From: Hyphococcus sp.
GTDB taxonomy: Bacteria; Pseudomonadota; Alphaproteobacteria; Caulobacterales; Parvularculaceae
Direction: 5' to 3'
Length of the DNA: 64,000 nt
Assembly: GCA_021776245.1 (NCBI GenBank)
Contig: JAJFGF010000054.1
Location: 124,001 to 188,000, forward strand
Each line of letters begins with the position of its first letter. Within the stretch, counting starts at the first letter, position 1. The notes below the pieces were generated by a model that made no database searches, was not told the DNA's origin, and was given only the letters and a program-made list of their open reading frames with translations. Positions 1 through 10,439 of this stretch are shown one piece after another. A program made the translations under genes and the position numbers.

Positions 1-1035
1 CCCGATGGCCATATCCATGGCGGGCCGATGTTCTACATCAAGAATGGCCTCAGCAAGAAATGGACTTGGCTGGCGATCTTTTTCGCCGTTGGCACTGTTT
101 TTTCCGCCATTGTCACTGGCAATATGACCCAGGCAAATTCAATCGCTACGGCCATTGAAGCGGCAACGGCTGATACTGCAATGCCGGTTGAGACATGGAT
201 GTCGGGCCTTGTGATTGCGGTGCTTGCTTTCATCGTCATTATCGGCGGCATAAAATCAATCGGTTCAGTCGCTGGTAAAGTCGTGCCGGCCATGGCGCTG
301 GGCTATATATTGACTGCAATCGTTATGCTCATTCTCAACGCCGAGCATGTGCCGGCGGCGTTTATGATGATTTTCAGCCATGCATTCGGGCTCGAACAGG
401 CGACTGGCGGCATTGTCGGATACTCTGTTTTGCAGGCAATCCGTTTTGGCGTCGACCGCGGACTATTTTCCAATGAGGCCGGACAGGGATCGACCGCGAT
501 CGCCCACGCTGCCGCCAAAACCGACGATCCCGTCAAGCAGGGCGAGATCGCCATGCTTGGAACATTCATCGACACCATTGTGATCTGCACCATGACAGCG
601 CTGGTGATCCTGTCGGTGCAGGGCGAGTTTGCGTCTGGCGCGGGTACTGTGGAATACGCATGGCAGTCGACAACGCTTCAGGCTGCCCAGGTAACAACGG
701 CAGTATTTAACCAGGGCTTGCCGCTTCAGATTTTTGGCGTTCCGCTAGGCGGCATTCTGATTGCATTCGCGCTATCTCTGTTTGCTTTCACGACAATTCT
801 CGGCTGGTCCTATTACATGGAGCAGGCGGTTACGTATTTGGTCGGAGACTGGGCGGCCAAACCAATGCGCTTTGTCTGGGTCGGCATGGTGTTTGTCGGC
901 GCCCTGCAACAGATCGATTTTGTCTGGAAGCTCGGCGGTATAGCCAATGCCTCGATGGCGTTCCCGAACCTGATTGCGATATTGCTGTTGAGTTCAGTGG
1001 TTGTCGCCATGGCGCGGGAAAAGGGACGAATATAG
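1..1035 (+). CDS. Sodium:alanine symporter family (AGCS) transporter, 3' part
   Basis: Inner-membrane transporter that uses the sodium gradient to import alanine, glycine or a similar small amino acid. The reading frame is open from base 1, so the start lies outside the window. The visible ~344 residues begin at the family's GGPMFYI segment and contain the conserved stretch RGLFSNEAGQGSTAIAHAAA that is a hallmark of AGCS carriers, followed by several hydrophobic helices and a short charged C-terminus. The substrate cannot be read from the sequence. The gene ends 76 bases before an outer-membrane barrel gene on the same strand. Confidence 0.93.
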   Translation, partial: PDGHIHGGPMFYIKNGLSKKWTWLAIFFAVGTVFSAIVTGNMTQANSIATAIEAATADTAMPVETWMSGLVIAVLAFIVIIGGIKSIGSVAGKVVPAMALGYILTAIVMLILNAEHVPAAFMMIFSHAFGLEQATGGIVGYSVLQAIRFGVDRGLFSNEAGQGSTAIAHAAAKTDDPVKQGEIAMLGTFIDTIVICTMTALVILSVQGEFASGAGTVEYAWQSTTLQAAQVTTAVFNQGLPLQIFGVPLGGILIAFALSLFAFTTILGWSYYMEQAVTYLVGDWAAKPMRFVWVGMVFVGALQQIDFVWKLGGIANASMAFPNLIAILLLSSVVVAMAREKGRI

Positions 1036-1111
1036 GCGCGCGATACGCCGGGAATTGCGGCGTTACATTATGTGATCCGGCGTCTGTTGCCTGCCGCTTT
1101 CGGGGCAGGCT

Positions 1112-1831
1112 ATGGTTGAGGCAAGTTATGGGAAAAGTGCAGTGAAGCGAGTTTGTGCGTTTGCGATATTGTCGGCGATGGCTTTGCCGGGAGCGGCAAT
1201 CGCGCAAGATGCGGTTGATGACGGCATCTATGTCCGCGTTGCAGCCGGCGCGGCGTTTGTCTCGGATTTTGAGCAGGATATTACCTACAATCCAAATCTG
1301 GTTTTCGCGATCGCGCCGCCGTCGCGACAGACCCTTGCAATTGGGGAAGGATTAACAGCAGCCGTTGCGCTCGGATTTGATTACGCTGACGGGATCCGTA
1401 CAGAACTCGAATATCGTTATGCGAAAACCGATATCGACAGTGTGACTGTCGGCGGCGGCTTTGCTTCGGACATGACATCATTTCCCGATGTCGACGTTAA
1501 GGCGCAATTGGTGATGGCCAACTTTTATTTCGATTTCGCCAATGACAGCCCATTTACGCCTTTCATTGGCGGCGGCGTCGGTGGCGCTTTTGTGACTAAT
1601 GAGGCTGGCGACACTGATGCGGCATTGGCGCTTCAAGGCCGCGCGGGCGTCTCCTATGATCTCGGCGACGGCGTTTCGTTCAGTACGGAGTATATTTATC
1701 TGCGGTCCAATGAATTGTCCTATGGGCCGACCGACGATGATTTTGCGCCAGCGGGACCGTTTGAATCGCGTATTGACGGTGACCGTTATCAATCATCATC
1801 GATGATGCTTTCCTTTCGCAAGAAATTCTAG
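1112..1831 (+). CDS. Outer-membrane beta-barrel protein (OmpA/Omp25-like porin fold)
   Basis: About 239 residues. A cleavable signal peptide (hydrophobic stretch ending AIAQ) is followed by alternating strands such as YVRVAAGAAF, RTELEYRYAK and LVMANFYFDF, a glycine-rich FIGGGVGGAF turn, and a C-terminal strand ending in phenylalanine (MMLSFRKKF), the usual barrel-assembly signal. This fits the eight-stranded 'outer membrane protein beta-barrel domain' family, which acts as surface protein rather than enzyme. ATG 1112 is used here. An in-frame GTG at 1142 gives a more compact signal peptide (KRVCAFAILSAMALPG) after a GGGAA sequence and may be the real start. Ligand or role unknown. Confidence 0.8.
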   Translation: MVEASYGKSAVKRVCAFAILSAMALPGAAIAQDAVDDGIYVRVAAGAAFVSDFEQDITYNPNLVFAIAPPSRQTLAIGEGLTAAVALGFDYADGIRTELEYRYAKTDIDSVTVGGGFASDMTSFPDVDVKAQLVMANFYFDFANDSPFTPFIGGGVGGAFVTNEAGDTDAALALQGRAGVSYDLGDGVSFSTEYIYLRSNELSYGPTDDDFAPAGPFESRIDGDRYQSSSMMLSFRKKF

Positions 1832-1846
1832 GACAGGCGCTACGCC

Positions 1847-2464
1847 ATGTCTCTTGAACTTTATCTCACCTTCGTCGCGGCCTCGGCGCTGTTGATCCTG
1901 ACGCCTGGGCCGATGGTCGCCTTTATTGTGGCGACGACATTGTCGCGCGGTTTGCGCCAGGGGCTTGTCGCGGTGGCCGGCTCGGCGATTGCATCGGCGA
2001 TCCAGCTCAGCATTGTTGCTGTCGGGCTGGCGGCGCTCCTCGGCACTGCGGGCGAAGCGTTTTTCTGGATCAAATGGATCGGCGTTGTTTATCTTTTCTA
2101 TCTTGGGATTCGCGCCTTTCGCGAGCCGCCGGATAATCTCGAAGCCGATCCGAAAGCGGCGAATTTTTCGTCCCGCCGGACGTTTTTGGAAGGGTTTCTG
2201 GTCAATCTGACCAATCCAAAAGGTTTGTTGTTTCACGGCGCCTTTTTGCCGCTGTTTATTTCGCCGTCTTCACCGGCCGGGCCGCAGCTGCTGGTTCTGG
2301 CCATTACTTTTGTCGTGATCGGCGCGAGTCTCGACAGCCTTTGGGCGCTGACCGCTGCGCGGTCGCGGGTCTTCCTTGCGCGCGCCGGGCGCTGGCGTCA
2401 TCGCGTCACCGGCGGCGTTTTGATGACGGCAGCTGCGGGATTGGCGCTCGTGCGCAAAAGTTAG
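1847..2464 (+). CDS. LysE family amino-acid exporter
   Basis: About 205 residues, the usual length for the LysE/RhtB group of inner-membrane exporters that release excess amino acids or related metabolites. The N-terminal helix carries the family signature LTPGPMVAFIVATTLSRG, followed by the small-residue helix AGSAIASAIQLSIVAVGLAALLG and the FWIKWIGVVYLFYLGIRAF helix, then the conserved FLVNLTNPKGLLF segment. Five to six membrane helices are evident. It starts 16 bases after the barrel gene, so the two could be co-transcribed. The substrate cannot be predicted. Confidence 0.9.
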   Translation: MSLELYLTFVAASALLILTPGPMVAFIVATTLSRGLRQGLVAVAGSAIASAIQLSIVAVGLAALLGTAGEAFFWIKWIGVVYLFYLGIRAFREPPDNLEADPKAANFSSRRTFLEGFLVNLTNPKGLLFHGAFLPLFISPSSPAGPQLLVLAITFVVIGASLDSLWALTAARSRVFLARAGRWRHRVTGGVLMTAAAGLALVRKS

Positions 2465-2508
2465 TGGCGCACAATTTCTTCCTCTTTCAAAAACAGGACT
2501 GACCAAGC

Positions 2509-2967
2509 ATGTCAAAATCATTCAAAATTGGCATTCTCTCATTCGCCATTGTGGCGTTGGCAGCTTGCTCGGGTCGGGCACAAAACGACGCTGCGCCGTT
2601 TAGCGCCTACCTCGCTGCTTTGGCGGCAACCAGTCATGGCGAGACAACTGCCGAAGATGTTGAGCACGTGCTTGGATATTACGCTGAAGATGTGGTTTAT
2701 GAGCACCCGGCGGTTGGCATCAGGCTGGAGGGGATCGATGCGCAGCGGCAAGGGCTGACTGCGTTTGTCGCGTCCTATGCCGGCGGCGCTGCTGATTCCA
2801 CAATTGAAGTGATTGACTATATCGAGGGACCAAGCGTTGTTATGCTACGCCTCAAAGTGCAATTCCTTATGCGGCGTGATGAGACGAGCGAAAAAATATC
2901 ACGAGATCAATGGCGTCTTATCGAAACCAAAGACGGTAAAATCACGCGCATCATAGATTACTGGTAA
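2509..2967 (+). CDS. SnoaL/NTF2-like lipoprotein
   Basis: About 152 residues. A lipoprotein signal (IVALAAC, cysteine near residue 20) predicts a lipid-anchored periplasmic protein. The mature part reads like a nuclear-transport-factor-2 cone fold: an N-terminal helix, the YYAEDVVYEHP strand typical of SnoaL-like polyketide-cyclase relatives, and closing strands DQWRLIETKDGKITRIIDYW. In such proteins a histidine or aspartate in the pocket can act as a base, but many members are only binding proteins. No specific function can be assigned. Confidence 0.72.
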   Translation: MSKSFKIGILSFAIVALAACSGRAQNDAAPFSAYLAALAATSHGETTAEDVEHVLGYYAEDVVYEHPAVGIRLEGIDAQRQGLTAFVASYAGGAADSTIEVIDYIEGPSVVMLRLKVQFLMRRDETSEKISRDQWRLIETKDGKITRIIDYW

Positions 2968-3068
2968 TCACGGTTTTGTGGTTCCTGCCGCAACGGCTTT
3001 CCAACTATTCATTGATGCGCTAAACCGCAGGCAATTATTTGAAGCGACCGATAATGGTCGCCGCGTAA

Positions 3069-4046
<978 letters not shown>

Positions 4047-4049
4047 AAA

Positions 4050-4400
4050 TCAGCGACCGCTATAAAAACCATGGGTGTAGCGGCGCGATAGATAGGCGTG
4101 GCCGCTGTAAAATCCTTGCGTGCGCAAATGACGCAAGCGCCGATAGACAGGCGTCACCGAGATTTCTATTTCGATTTGCTTGTGCAGCGAGGTCTTTGGT
4201 GAAGCCTGCTCCTCAGCAGTGGGTCGTCCACGAAAAATATGAACGCCTTTGACGTCTTCATATTGCATTCCGGCGGTCATAGCTGTGCGCTCGCCCGAGC
4301 CTGTCGTCAGAATTTTTGATCCGGGGTGCGCTTGGGCGCCTGACGCGGCGGCGCTGCAGATAAGCGCGGTCAGCAGCGCCAATTTGAAATAAGAATGCAT
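4050..4400 (-). CDS. Small secreted protein of unknown function
   Basis: About 116 residues with a clear signal peptide (FKLALLTALICSAAASGAQA). The mature part is short and basic. It has an IEIEISVTPVY segment and a C-terminus in which the pentad GFYSG occurs twice (GFYSGHAYLSRRYTHGFYSG), an aromatic/arginine-rich tail. I recognise no family. It converges tightly with mdh, leaving no room for a separate terminator on either side. Confidence 0.6.
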   Translation of the reverse strand: MHSYFKLALLTALICSAAASGAQAHPGSKILTTGSGERTAMTAGMQYEDVKGVHIFRGRPTAEEQASPKTSLHKQIEIEISVTPVYRRLRHLRTQGFYSGHAYLSRRYTHGFYSGR

Positions 4401-4590
4401 TGATCATGCTCCTGATATTGACGCCGCCATTGTGAGGCGGCGCCGCAGAACGATCAAGCGCAAGGCGATATTAAACGCTTTTCTTGCCGCACAAGTCGCA
4501 AAAATTACTCCAGATGCGAGAGACAGGTTTTGAGGTTTCGCGCAACAGGCGTATTGCGTGAAGCCTATGCCGCTCTATCAACGGACCACC

Positions 4591-5748
4591 ATGCGCATTC
4601 TATATTCCCACAGAACGCAGTCGGCTGACGGCCAACAGGTTCACATTTGTGAATTGACGGATGCGCTGCGCGCCCGCGGCCATGAGATTTTCATCGCCGG
4701 TCCGGGGAGTGAGGAAGGCGCACAATCAAAACCGCTTGATGCAAGTACAAAAAGCGCCGCTGGGAATTGGTTGCCTCCGCCAGCTTATGAAATGGCGGAA
4801 TACGCTTATTCACTGCCGGCCTATTGGCGTCTATCGAAGCGCACTGCCGAAGCAAAGCCGGACGTCTTATATGAACGCTATAATCTTTTCTTTCATGCGG
4901 GCGCATGGCTGCGGCGCCGGGCTGGCTTGCCGATGATATTGGAAATCAACGCGCCCCTGGCCGATGAGCGGGCAAGCCATGGCGATCTTTTCTGGAAAAA
5001 TTTCGCGCAGCGCAGCGAAAAAGCGATCTGGCGTGCGGCGGACATGGTGCTGCCTGTTTCCAGCGCGTTGGCTGATCGCGTGCGCGCTGCAGGCGTGCCC
5101 GATCACAAAATTGAAATCATTCCGAATGCCGTCAGCAAACCGTTTTTGGCTGACTGCGATCCGTCAAAAGTCCGGGACCGGTATAACCTGCACGACAAGC
5201 TAATCCTCGGGTTTTCCGGCTTTGTGCGTGAATGGCATGGCGTTGATCGCGCGATCCGGTTTCTCGCGGCGCAAGACCGGAACGATCTTCATCTGCTGAT
5301 TGTTGGTGACGGACCGGCGCGGTTGATGCTTGAACAACTTGCTGTGGAGCTCGGCGTGGCAGATCATTTGACGATCACCGGTGTCGTGCAGCGCGAAGAA
5401 ATGCCGGACTGTATCGCTGCATTTGATATTGCATTGCAGCCTGCAGCCGTCGATTACGCGTCGCCCTTAAAGCTTTTTGAATATATGGCGAGAGGCAAGG
5501 CGATTGTCGCGCCAGATCAGGCGAATATCCGTGAATTACTGACGGATGGAGAACAAGCGCTTTTGTTTTCAACAGCCAATAGCGGCGCCTTTGACAGGGC
5601 TCTCTCAGCGGTCATAAATGATGCCGCATTGCGCGCGCGGCTGGGCGCAGCGGCGCGAGACAATCTTGTTGGCCGTGATTTAACCTGGAACGGCAATGCA
5701 GTGCGGATTGAAACCGTCGCACAAAAATTGATTGGGCAAAGACCATGA
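4591..5748 (+). CDS. GT4-family glycosyltransferase
   Basis: Cytoplasmic GT-B fold enzyme, about 385 residues, likely transferring a sugar from a nucleotide donor in polysaccharide or glycoconjugate assembly. The N-terminus MRILYSHRTQSADGQQVHI is the typical first strand and glycine loop, and the C-terminal domain has GFSGFVREWHGVD, LLIVGDGPAR and the donor-binding motif SPLKLFEYMARGKAIVAP with its glutamate. ATG 4591 is preferred because the family begins at the first strand. In-frame GTG 4558 and ATG 4567 would add up to 11 unconserved residues. The stop overlaps the next gene's start by 4 bases. Sugar specificity unknown. Confidence 0.88.
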   Translation: MRILYSHRTQSADGQQVHICELTDALRARGHEIFIAGPGSEEGAQSKPLDASTKSAAGNWLPPPAYEMAEYAYSLPAYWRLSKRTAEAKPDVLYERYNLFFHAGAWLRRRAGLPMILEINAPLADERASHGDLFWKNFAQRSEKAIWRAADMVLPVSSALADRVRAAGVPDHKIEIIPNAVSKPFLADCDPSKVRDRYNLHDKLILGFSGFVREWHGVDRAIRFLAAQDRNDLHLLIVGDGPARLMLEQLAVELGVADHLTITGVVQREEMPDCIAAFDIALQPAAVDYASPLKLFEYMARGKAIVAPDQANIRELLTDGEQALLFSTANSGAFDRALSAVINDAALRARLGAAARDNLVGRDLTWNGNAVRIETVAQKLIGQRP

Positions 5749-6281
5749 CCATTCGCATCGAAACCGAACGCCTCATTCTGCGGTCCATGGAGCCGCGCGA
5801 TGTCGATCCACATATCGAGATGATGACCAATCCCGCGATCGCAAGATATCTTGCGCCCGGCGGCAAGGCGCGTTCGCGCGCCGATGAATGGCGCGCTGCA
5901 GCCTGTTATATCGGCCATTGGCAGATTCGCGGCTTCGGATTCTTCTCCGTTGATGAAAAAGAAACCGGCGAATGGGTGGGCCGCGTCGGGCCGTGGATGC
6001 CGGAGGGCTGGCCGGGCCTTGAATGCGGCTGGAGCATTACAAGTGACCATTGGGGCAAAGGCTATGCGCCGGAGGCTGCGATTGGCGCGGTCAAATGGAC
6101 CTTTGACCAGTTTCCGGATCTCACCCGCATCATCTCGGTGATTGATCCGGGCAACGCAAATAGTCAGGCGGTCGCCAGAAAAATTGGCGAGCAAAAGACC
6201 GGAGAAATTTTTGAGTTCTGGGACCACAAGCTTGATGTCTGGGCGGCGGAGCGCAAGGCCTGGCTCGAAGCGTTCGGATAA
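5745..6281 (+). CDS. GNAT family N-acetyltransferase
   Basis: About 178 residues of the RimJ/RimL-like GNAT group, which moves an acetyl group from acetyl-CoA to an amine. It opens with IETERLILRSMEPRDVD, has the WVGRVGPWMPEGWPG strand and the ECGWSITSDHWGKGYAPEAA segment holding the acetyl-CoA pyrophosphate loop (Q/R-x-x-G-x-G/A, here HWGKGY), and closes with VIDPGNANSQAVARKIG. It is translationally coupled by an ATGA overlap to the glycosyltransferase gene, suggesting one transcript, though a shared pathway is not shown. Substrate unknown. Confidence 0.88.
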   Translation: MTIRIETERLILRSMEPRDVDPHIEMMTNPAIARYLAPGGKARSRADEWRAAACYIGHWQIRGFGFFSVDEKETGEWVGRVGPWMPEGWPGLECGWSITSDHWGKGYAPEAAIGAVKWTFDQFPDLTRIISVIDPGNANSQAVARKIGEQKTGEIFEFWDHKLDVWAAERKAWLEAFG

Positions 6282-6385
6282 TCGGTCACGATCAAAGTAT
6301 GTTGCTATATATCCTGCGCCTGCGGGTTGACCTTACAGGCGCATGGCTGATCATGCGGGCAAGATCAATTCAGAGGAACGCCACA

Positions 6386-7810
6386 ATGAATTTCATCCGC
6401 ATTGCGCCATGGGCCCTGCTCGCCGTCATTGGTTTCGCTTGCATTCCTGTCAACGCACAGGAAACGCCGGCGCTAACAACCGCGCAGGCGCAAAATGTCG
6501 ACCGCTTGGTTGAGCGCGGCCTCAACGACGACCTTGCCTGGGAAATTCTTGAAAGCCTGACCACGGAAATTGGCCCGCGCCTTGCGGCTTCTCCCGCAGA
6601 GGCGCGCGCGCGCGACTGGGGCGTTGCGAAACTCAATAAGCTTGGGTTCAAAAATGTCCGCATAGAAACTTTTGAAATGCCTTATTGGGAACGCGTCTCG
6701 GAGCGCGCTGAGATCGTCTCGCCATTTCCTCAAGCGCTTGCTGTTACAGCACTGGGAAAATCAGTGGGAACGCCTGAAGGCGGCGTCACGGCCGAAATAG
6801 TGCGATTTGAAACACTGCCGGCGCTCGCTGCGGCGCCGATGGAAGGTTTCGAGGGCAAGATCATCTTTGTCGATGAACGGATGACGCGCACGCAGGATGG
6901 CTCCGGCTATGGCGTTGCTGTCGCCAAACGTTCCGGCGCTGCAAAGGAAGCGGGCAAGCGCGGCGCCGTCGCCGTAATGATCCGTTCCGTTGGCACTGAC
7001 AGCCATCGCAACCCGCATACCGGCGGCATGAACTACGAAGAGGGCGTCATTCAAGTGCCGATCGCCGCCCTGTCAAACCCCGACGCAGACCAATTGGCGC
7101 GGGCGTTAAAGCTGGCGAATGATCCGGTCGTGGTAAAACTCGATCTTAGCGTTGTGATTAAAGAGAACGAAATTTCCGGCAATGTTATCGGTGAAATTCC
7201 AGGTCAAACGGACGAAATAATCGTCATTGGCGGGCATCTCGACAGCTGGGATCTTGGCACCGGCGCGATTGATGACGGCGCCGGGATTGCGATTACGATT
7301 GCGGCTGCAAAGCTCGTCGGCAATTTGCGCGGCAAGCCAAAACGAACAATACGCGTTGTCATGTGGGGCGCGGAAGAAGTCGGACTTTATGGCGGCAAAG
7401 CTTATGCGGCGCAGCACGCCGACGAGCTTGATCGTCACGTTCTTGCGGCAGAGTCGGATTTTGGCGCCGGCGAGATCTATCGTTTCGATTCGCGTTTTGG
7501 CGAAGGCGCAGTATTAAAAGCGGCGCCGATGACGACGGCGCTGCGCAAATTGGGTGTTGCGCCGGGCCCGACAAATATTGGCGGCGGTCCCGATATCGGT
7601 CCGATCCGTGATCTCGGCGTGCCGGTTGCCAGCCTGCGCCAGAATGGCTGGGACTATTTCGATCATCACCACACGCCTGATGATACGCTCGACAAAGTCG
7701 ATCCTGCGGCGCTTCGCCAGAATGTCGCCGCATGGGCTGCTTTCCTTTATATGGCGTCGGAGATGGACGGCGATTTCGGACGCCTGCCGCCGAAGGAAGC
7801 GGCGGAGTAA
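6386..7810 (+). CDS. Secreted M28-family metallopeptidase
   Basis: About 474 residues with a signal peptide (WALLAVIGFACIPVNAQ), so periplasmic or secreted. It has an N-terminal region, a PA-type insert (~residues 140-260) and the M28 di-zinc aminopeptidase/carboxypeptidase Q-like domain. Likely metal and catalytic residues are in GGHLDSWDLG, AIDDGAG, MWGAEEVGLYG, AESDFGAG and the final histidine in FDHHHTPDDT, all in the family order. ATG 6386 is chosen over upstream ATG 6299 because it follows AGAGGAAC and begins the signal peptide. It probably trims peptides for nutrient uptake. Confidence 0.92.
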   Translation: MNFIRIAPWALLAVIGFACIPVNAQETPALTTAQAQNVDRLVERGLNDDLAWEILESLTTEIGPRLAASPAEARARDWGVAKLNKLGFKNVRIETFEMPYWERVSERAEIVSPFPQALAVTALGKSVGTPEGGVTAEIVRFETLPALAAAPMEGFEGKIIFVDERMTRTQDGSGYGVAVAKRSGAAKEAGKRGAVAVMIRSVGTDSHRNPHTGGMNYEEGVIQVPIAALSNPDADQLARALKLANDPVVVKLDLSVVIKENEISGNVIGEIPGQTDEIIVIGGHLDSWDLGTGAIDDGAGIAITIAAAKLVGNLRGKPKRTIRVVMWGAEEVGLYGGKAYAAQHADELDRHVLAAESDFGAGEIYRFDSRFGEGAVLKAAPMTTALRKLGVAPGPTNIGGGPDIGPIRDLGVPVASLRQNGWDYFDHHHTPDDTLDKVDPAALRQNVAAWAAFLYMASEMDGDFGRLPPKEAAE

Positions 7811-7873
7811 TAGTGACGTTGCGAGAGGGCCGCCTCTCGGTGATAATCGAATGGGGATGTTCAGGAGGGCAGT

Positions 7874-9016
7874 ATGATATTCCGGCTTGTGCTTGCGCTC
7901 ATTGCAAGCGCCGCGTTTACGGCCTGCTCCAAATCGGATCGTGCGCAGCCCGCGCCGTCGGGCGCCGCTGACGACATAAACGGCGCCGTCCCGATGCCGT
8001 CGGCGCCCCTCGATCAATCAAAAACACTGACGCGCATCGTCTTTGCGTCCTGTGCTCAGCAAAATGAGGACCAGTCGATCTGGGATCAAATTTCTGCGGA
8101 AAATCCTGATTTGATGCTCTATATCGGCGATAATGTTTATGGCGACACGACCCCGAACGATCCGGCTTTGAGCGGATTGAAGACTGCTTACTTAAAGCTG
8201 GCGCAGTCCGAACCTTTTTCCCGCGCGCGCGCCGCCGCGCCTCTGCTGACGATTTGGGATGATCATGATTATGGATTGAACGACGGCGGCGGCAGTTATC
8301 AGCACAAAGAAGCGTCCGAAGCGCTTTATGAATATGTCTGGGCGATACCCGACGATGATCAGCGGCGTCACCGTCCGGGGGTCTATGGCGCATGGATGAT
8401 CGGTGATGAGGACGGCAAACGCGTTCAGATCATCATGCTCGACACGCGGTTTTTTCGTTCCGATTTAAAACCCACCGATAACCCCGGCGCCCATGGGAAA
8501 GAGCGCTACATCCCCGACGCTGATCCTGAGAAGACAATGCTGGGCGAAGAGCAATGGATGTGGCTTGAAAGCGAACTGGAAAAACCGGCGGATCTGCGGC
8601 TGCTGGTGTCATCGGTGCAGGTGGTCGCCGAGGGGCATGGATGGGAAGGATGGAAAATGCTGCCCGCTGAACGCGATCGTCTTTACGCGCTGATCGACGA
8701 GACCGGAGCGGATAATCTGATCCTGCTCTCTGGCGACCGGCACGCCGCCGCGCTTTATCGAAAAGACGGCGTCAATGACTATCCGTTGTTTGAGGCGACG
8801 TCTTCGTCGCTCAATCTGCCTGTTGCGCGCTGGCGGGAGGAGAGCGGCGAGACCTGGATCGAGCCCGGTCCCAATCGGCTTGGCGATATGTATATGGAAG
8901 CCAATTACGGGCTGATCGATATTGATTGGCGCGCGGGCGCTGTTGCCGTAACAATTCGCGACCGGCAAGGCGGAACCGTCCTGGGCGAGGTTGTTGAACT
9001 GGCGACCTTGCGTTAG
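7874..9016 (+). CDS. Alkaline phosphatase D (PhoD-like) family lipoprotein
   Basis: About 380 residues. A lipoprotein signal (IASAAFTAC) is followed by the PhoD-like metallophosphatase domain: IVFASCAQQNEDQSIWDQI, the metal-binding LYIGDNVYGD, the IWDDHDYGLNDGG block and the late LLSGDRHAAALYR histidine motif. Enzymes of this family cleave phosphodiesters or monoesters at the cell envelope and often serve phosphate supply. A good ribosome site (CAGGAGGGC) precedes ATG. No Pho box was identified. The preceding peptidase ends 63 bases upstream. Confidence 0.88.
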   Translation: MIFRLVLALIASAAFTACSKSDRAQPAPSGAADDINGAVPMPSAPLDQSKTLTRIVFASCAQQNEDQSIWDQISAENPDLMLYIGDNVYGDTTPNDPALSGLKTAYLKLAQSEPFSRARAAAPLLTIWDDHDYGLNDGGGSYQHKEASEALYEYVWAIPDDDQRRHRPGVYGAWMIGDEDGKRVQIIMLDTRFFRSDLKPTDNPGAHGKERYIPDADPEKTMLGEEQWMWLESELEKPADLRLLVSSVQVVAEGHGWEGWKMLPAERDRLYALIDETGADNLILLSGDRHAAALYRKDGVNDYPLFEATSSSLNLPVARWREESGETWIEPGPNRLGDMYMEANYGLIDIDWRAGAVAVTIRDRQGGTVLGEVVELATLR

Positions 9017-9044
9017 GCCTGACCGCAGTAACGCGAGGTGATTT

Positions 9045-10007
9045 ATGGCCGACGCGCCGGGAGTAGATGTCTCAGCTCAACGATGGGCGCGGGCCGATGT
9101 TGAAGCGCTGATGGCGGCGCCATTTGCGGAACTGATTTTCCGTGCGCAAGAGATTCATCGCGAAAATTTTGATCCTCGCGAAGTCCAGGCCTCGCGGCTG
9201 TTGTCGATCAAGACCGGCGGTTGTCCTGAAGATTGCGGCTATTGCAGCCAGTCGGCGAAATTCGAGACCGGGCTAAAAGCAAAAAAACTGATGGACCGGG
9301 ATACGGTTCTGGCCGAAGCAAAGCGCGCAAAGAAAGAAGGCGCCTCGCGCTTTTGCATGGGCGCCGCCTGGCGGTCGCCAAAAGACAAAGACATGTCTGA
9401 ACTTTGCGCCATGGTCAGCGGGGTCAAAGCGCTTGGGCTCCAAACCTGTATGACACTGGGCATGTTGTCAGACAGTCAGGCAACGCAACTAAGCGAGGCG
9501 GGCCTTGATTATTACAATCATAATATCGACACCTCGCCGGAATATTACGAACAGGTGATATCGACCCGAACATTTGAAGATCGTATCCAAACGCTGGAAC
9601 GTGTTCGCGCCTCCGGCATGAACGTCTGTTGCGGCGGCATTGTCGGCATGGGCGAAAAACCCGAAGACCGCATCGGGTTCCTGCTCGCGCTGGCGAATAT
9701 GACGCCGCCGCCGGAGAGCGTGCCGATCAACGCGCTGATGCCGATTGAAGGCACGCCTCTAGGCGCGTCAGAGCCAATCCCCGCGATCGAATTCGCGCGG
9801 CTTATTGCGGCGGCGCGAATATTAATGCCCGCTTCCTATGTACGTCTTTCCGCCGGCCGGGAAAATATGAGCGATGAAGCCCAGGCTTTGTGTTTTCTCG
9901 CGGGAGCGAATTCAATCTTTGTCGGCGACGAACTTCTCACCACCAACAATCCGGGCCGGGCTAAAGACGCAGCGCTGTTTGAGCGATTGGGCGTGAAGTT
10001 AGTCTAA
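9045..10007 (+). CDS. bioB: Biotin synthase
   Basis: Radical-SAM enzyme that inserts sulfur into dethiobiotin in the last step of biotin synthesis. Its 320 residues are the usual length. The SAM-cluster cysteines are C60, C64 and C67 in [16 protein letters not shown]. The sacrificial 2Fe-2S ligands are in [10 protein letters not shown] and the [21 protein letters not shown] region, with the conserved arginine in [14 protein letters not shown]. No other bio genes are adjacent. The gene converges with rplS across a shared hairpin terminator. Confidence 0.97.
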   Translation: MADAPGVDVSAQRWARADVEALMAAPFAELIFRAQEIHRENFDPREVQASRLLSIKTGGCPEDCGYCSQSAKFETGLKAKKLMDRDTVLAEAKRAKKEGASRFCMGAAWRSPKDKDMSELCAMVSGVKALGLQTCMTLGMLSDSQATQLSEAGLDYYNHNIDTSPEYYEQVISTRTFEDRIQTLERVRASGMNVCCGGIVGMGEKPEDRIGFLLALANMTPPPESVPINALMPIEGTPLGASEPIPAIEFARLIAAARILMPASYVRLSAGRENMSDEAQALCFLAGANSIFVGDELLTTNNPGRAKDAALFERLGVKLV

Positions 10008-10011
10008 TAAA

Positions 10012-10035
10012 AAAACGACCCCGAAGGGCCGTTTT
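10012..10035. terminator. Bidirectional hairpin terminator between bioB and rplS
   Basis: A 10-bp stem with a single A-C mismatch and a CGAA tetraloop. The arms are AAAACGACCC and GGGCCGTTTT. Read on the minus strand it ends in a run of seven T followed by ATTAG, a good intrinsic terminator for the rplS operon. Read on the plus strand it ends GTTTTC after bioB, so it probably serves both converging genes. Confidence 0.75.
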
Positions 10036-10058
10036 CAAATTCCGTAATTTCGTGCGCT

Positions 10059-10439
10059 TTATTTCGCGTCTTTTTTCGGGCGGCGATCGACCTTTTCCTT
10101 GATCCGCGCAGATTTTCCGCGGCGTTCGCGCAGATAATAAAGTTTGGCCCGGCGCACCTTGCCGCGGCGCGTCACTTCGATCGAATCGACGAGCGGCGAA
10201 TAAATCGGAAATACCCGTTCGACGCCTTCGCCGAACGAGATTTTGCGCACCGTAAAACTCTCATTGAGGCCCCCGCCCTTGCGGGCAATGCAGACGCCTT
10301 CAAAGGCCTGGATACGTTCGCGTTCGCCTTCTTTAACTTTCACATTGACCTTGACGGTGTCGCCCGGTGCAAATTCAGGCACTTTTTTGCCAAGGTCTTC
10401 GATCTGCTCTTTGTCGAGCTGCTCGATAATATTCATCAC
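10059..10439 (-). CDS. rplS: 50S ribosomal protein L19
   Basis: About 126 residues. Characteristic L19 segments are [56 protein letters not shown] and [19 protein letters not shown]19 sits at the interface between the 30S and 50S subunits. The start overlaps the trmD stop by 4 bases. Two ATG codons in tandem make the exact first residue uncertain by one. Confidence 0.97.
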   Translation of the reverse strand: MMNIIEQLDKEQIEDLGKKVPEFAPGDTVKVNVKVKEGERERIQAFEGVCIARKGGGLNESFTVRKISFGEGVERVFPIYSPLVDSIEVTRRGKVRRAKLYYLRERRGKSARIKEKVDRRPKKDAK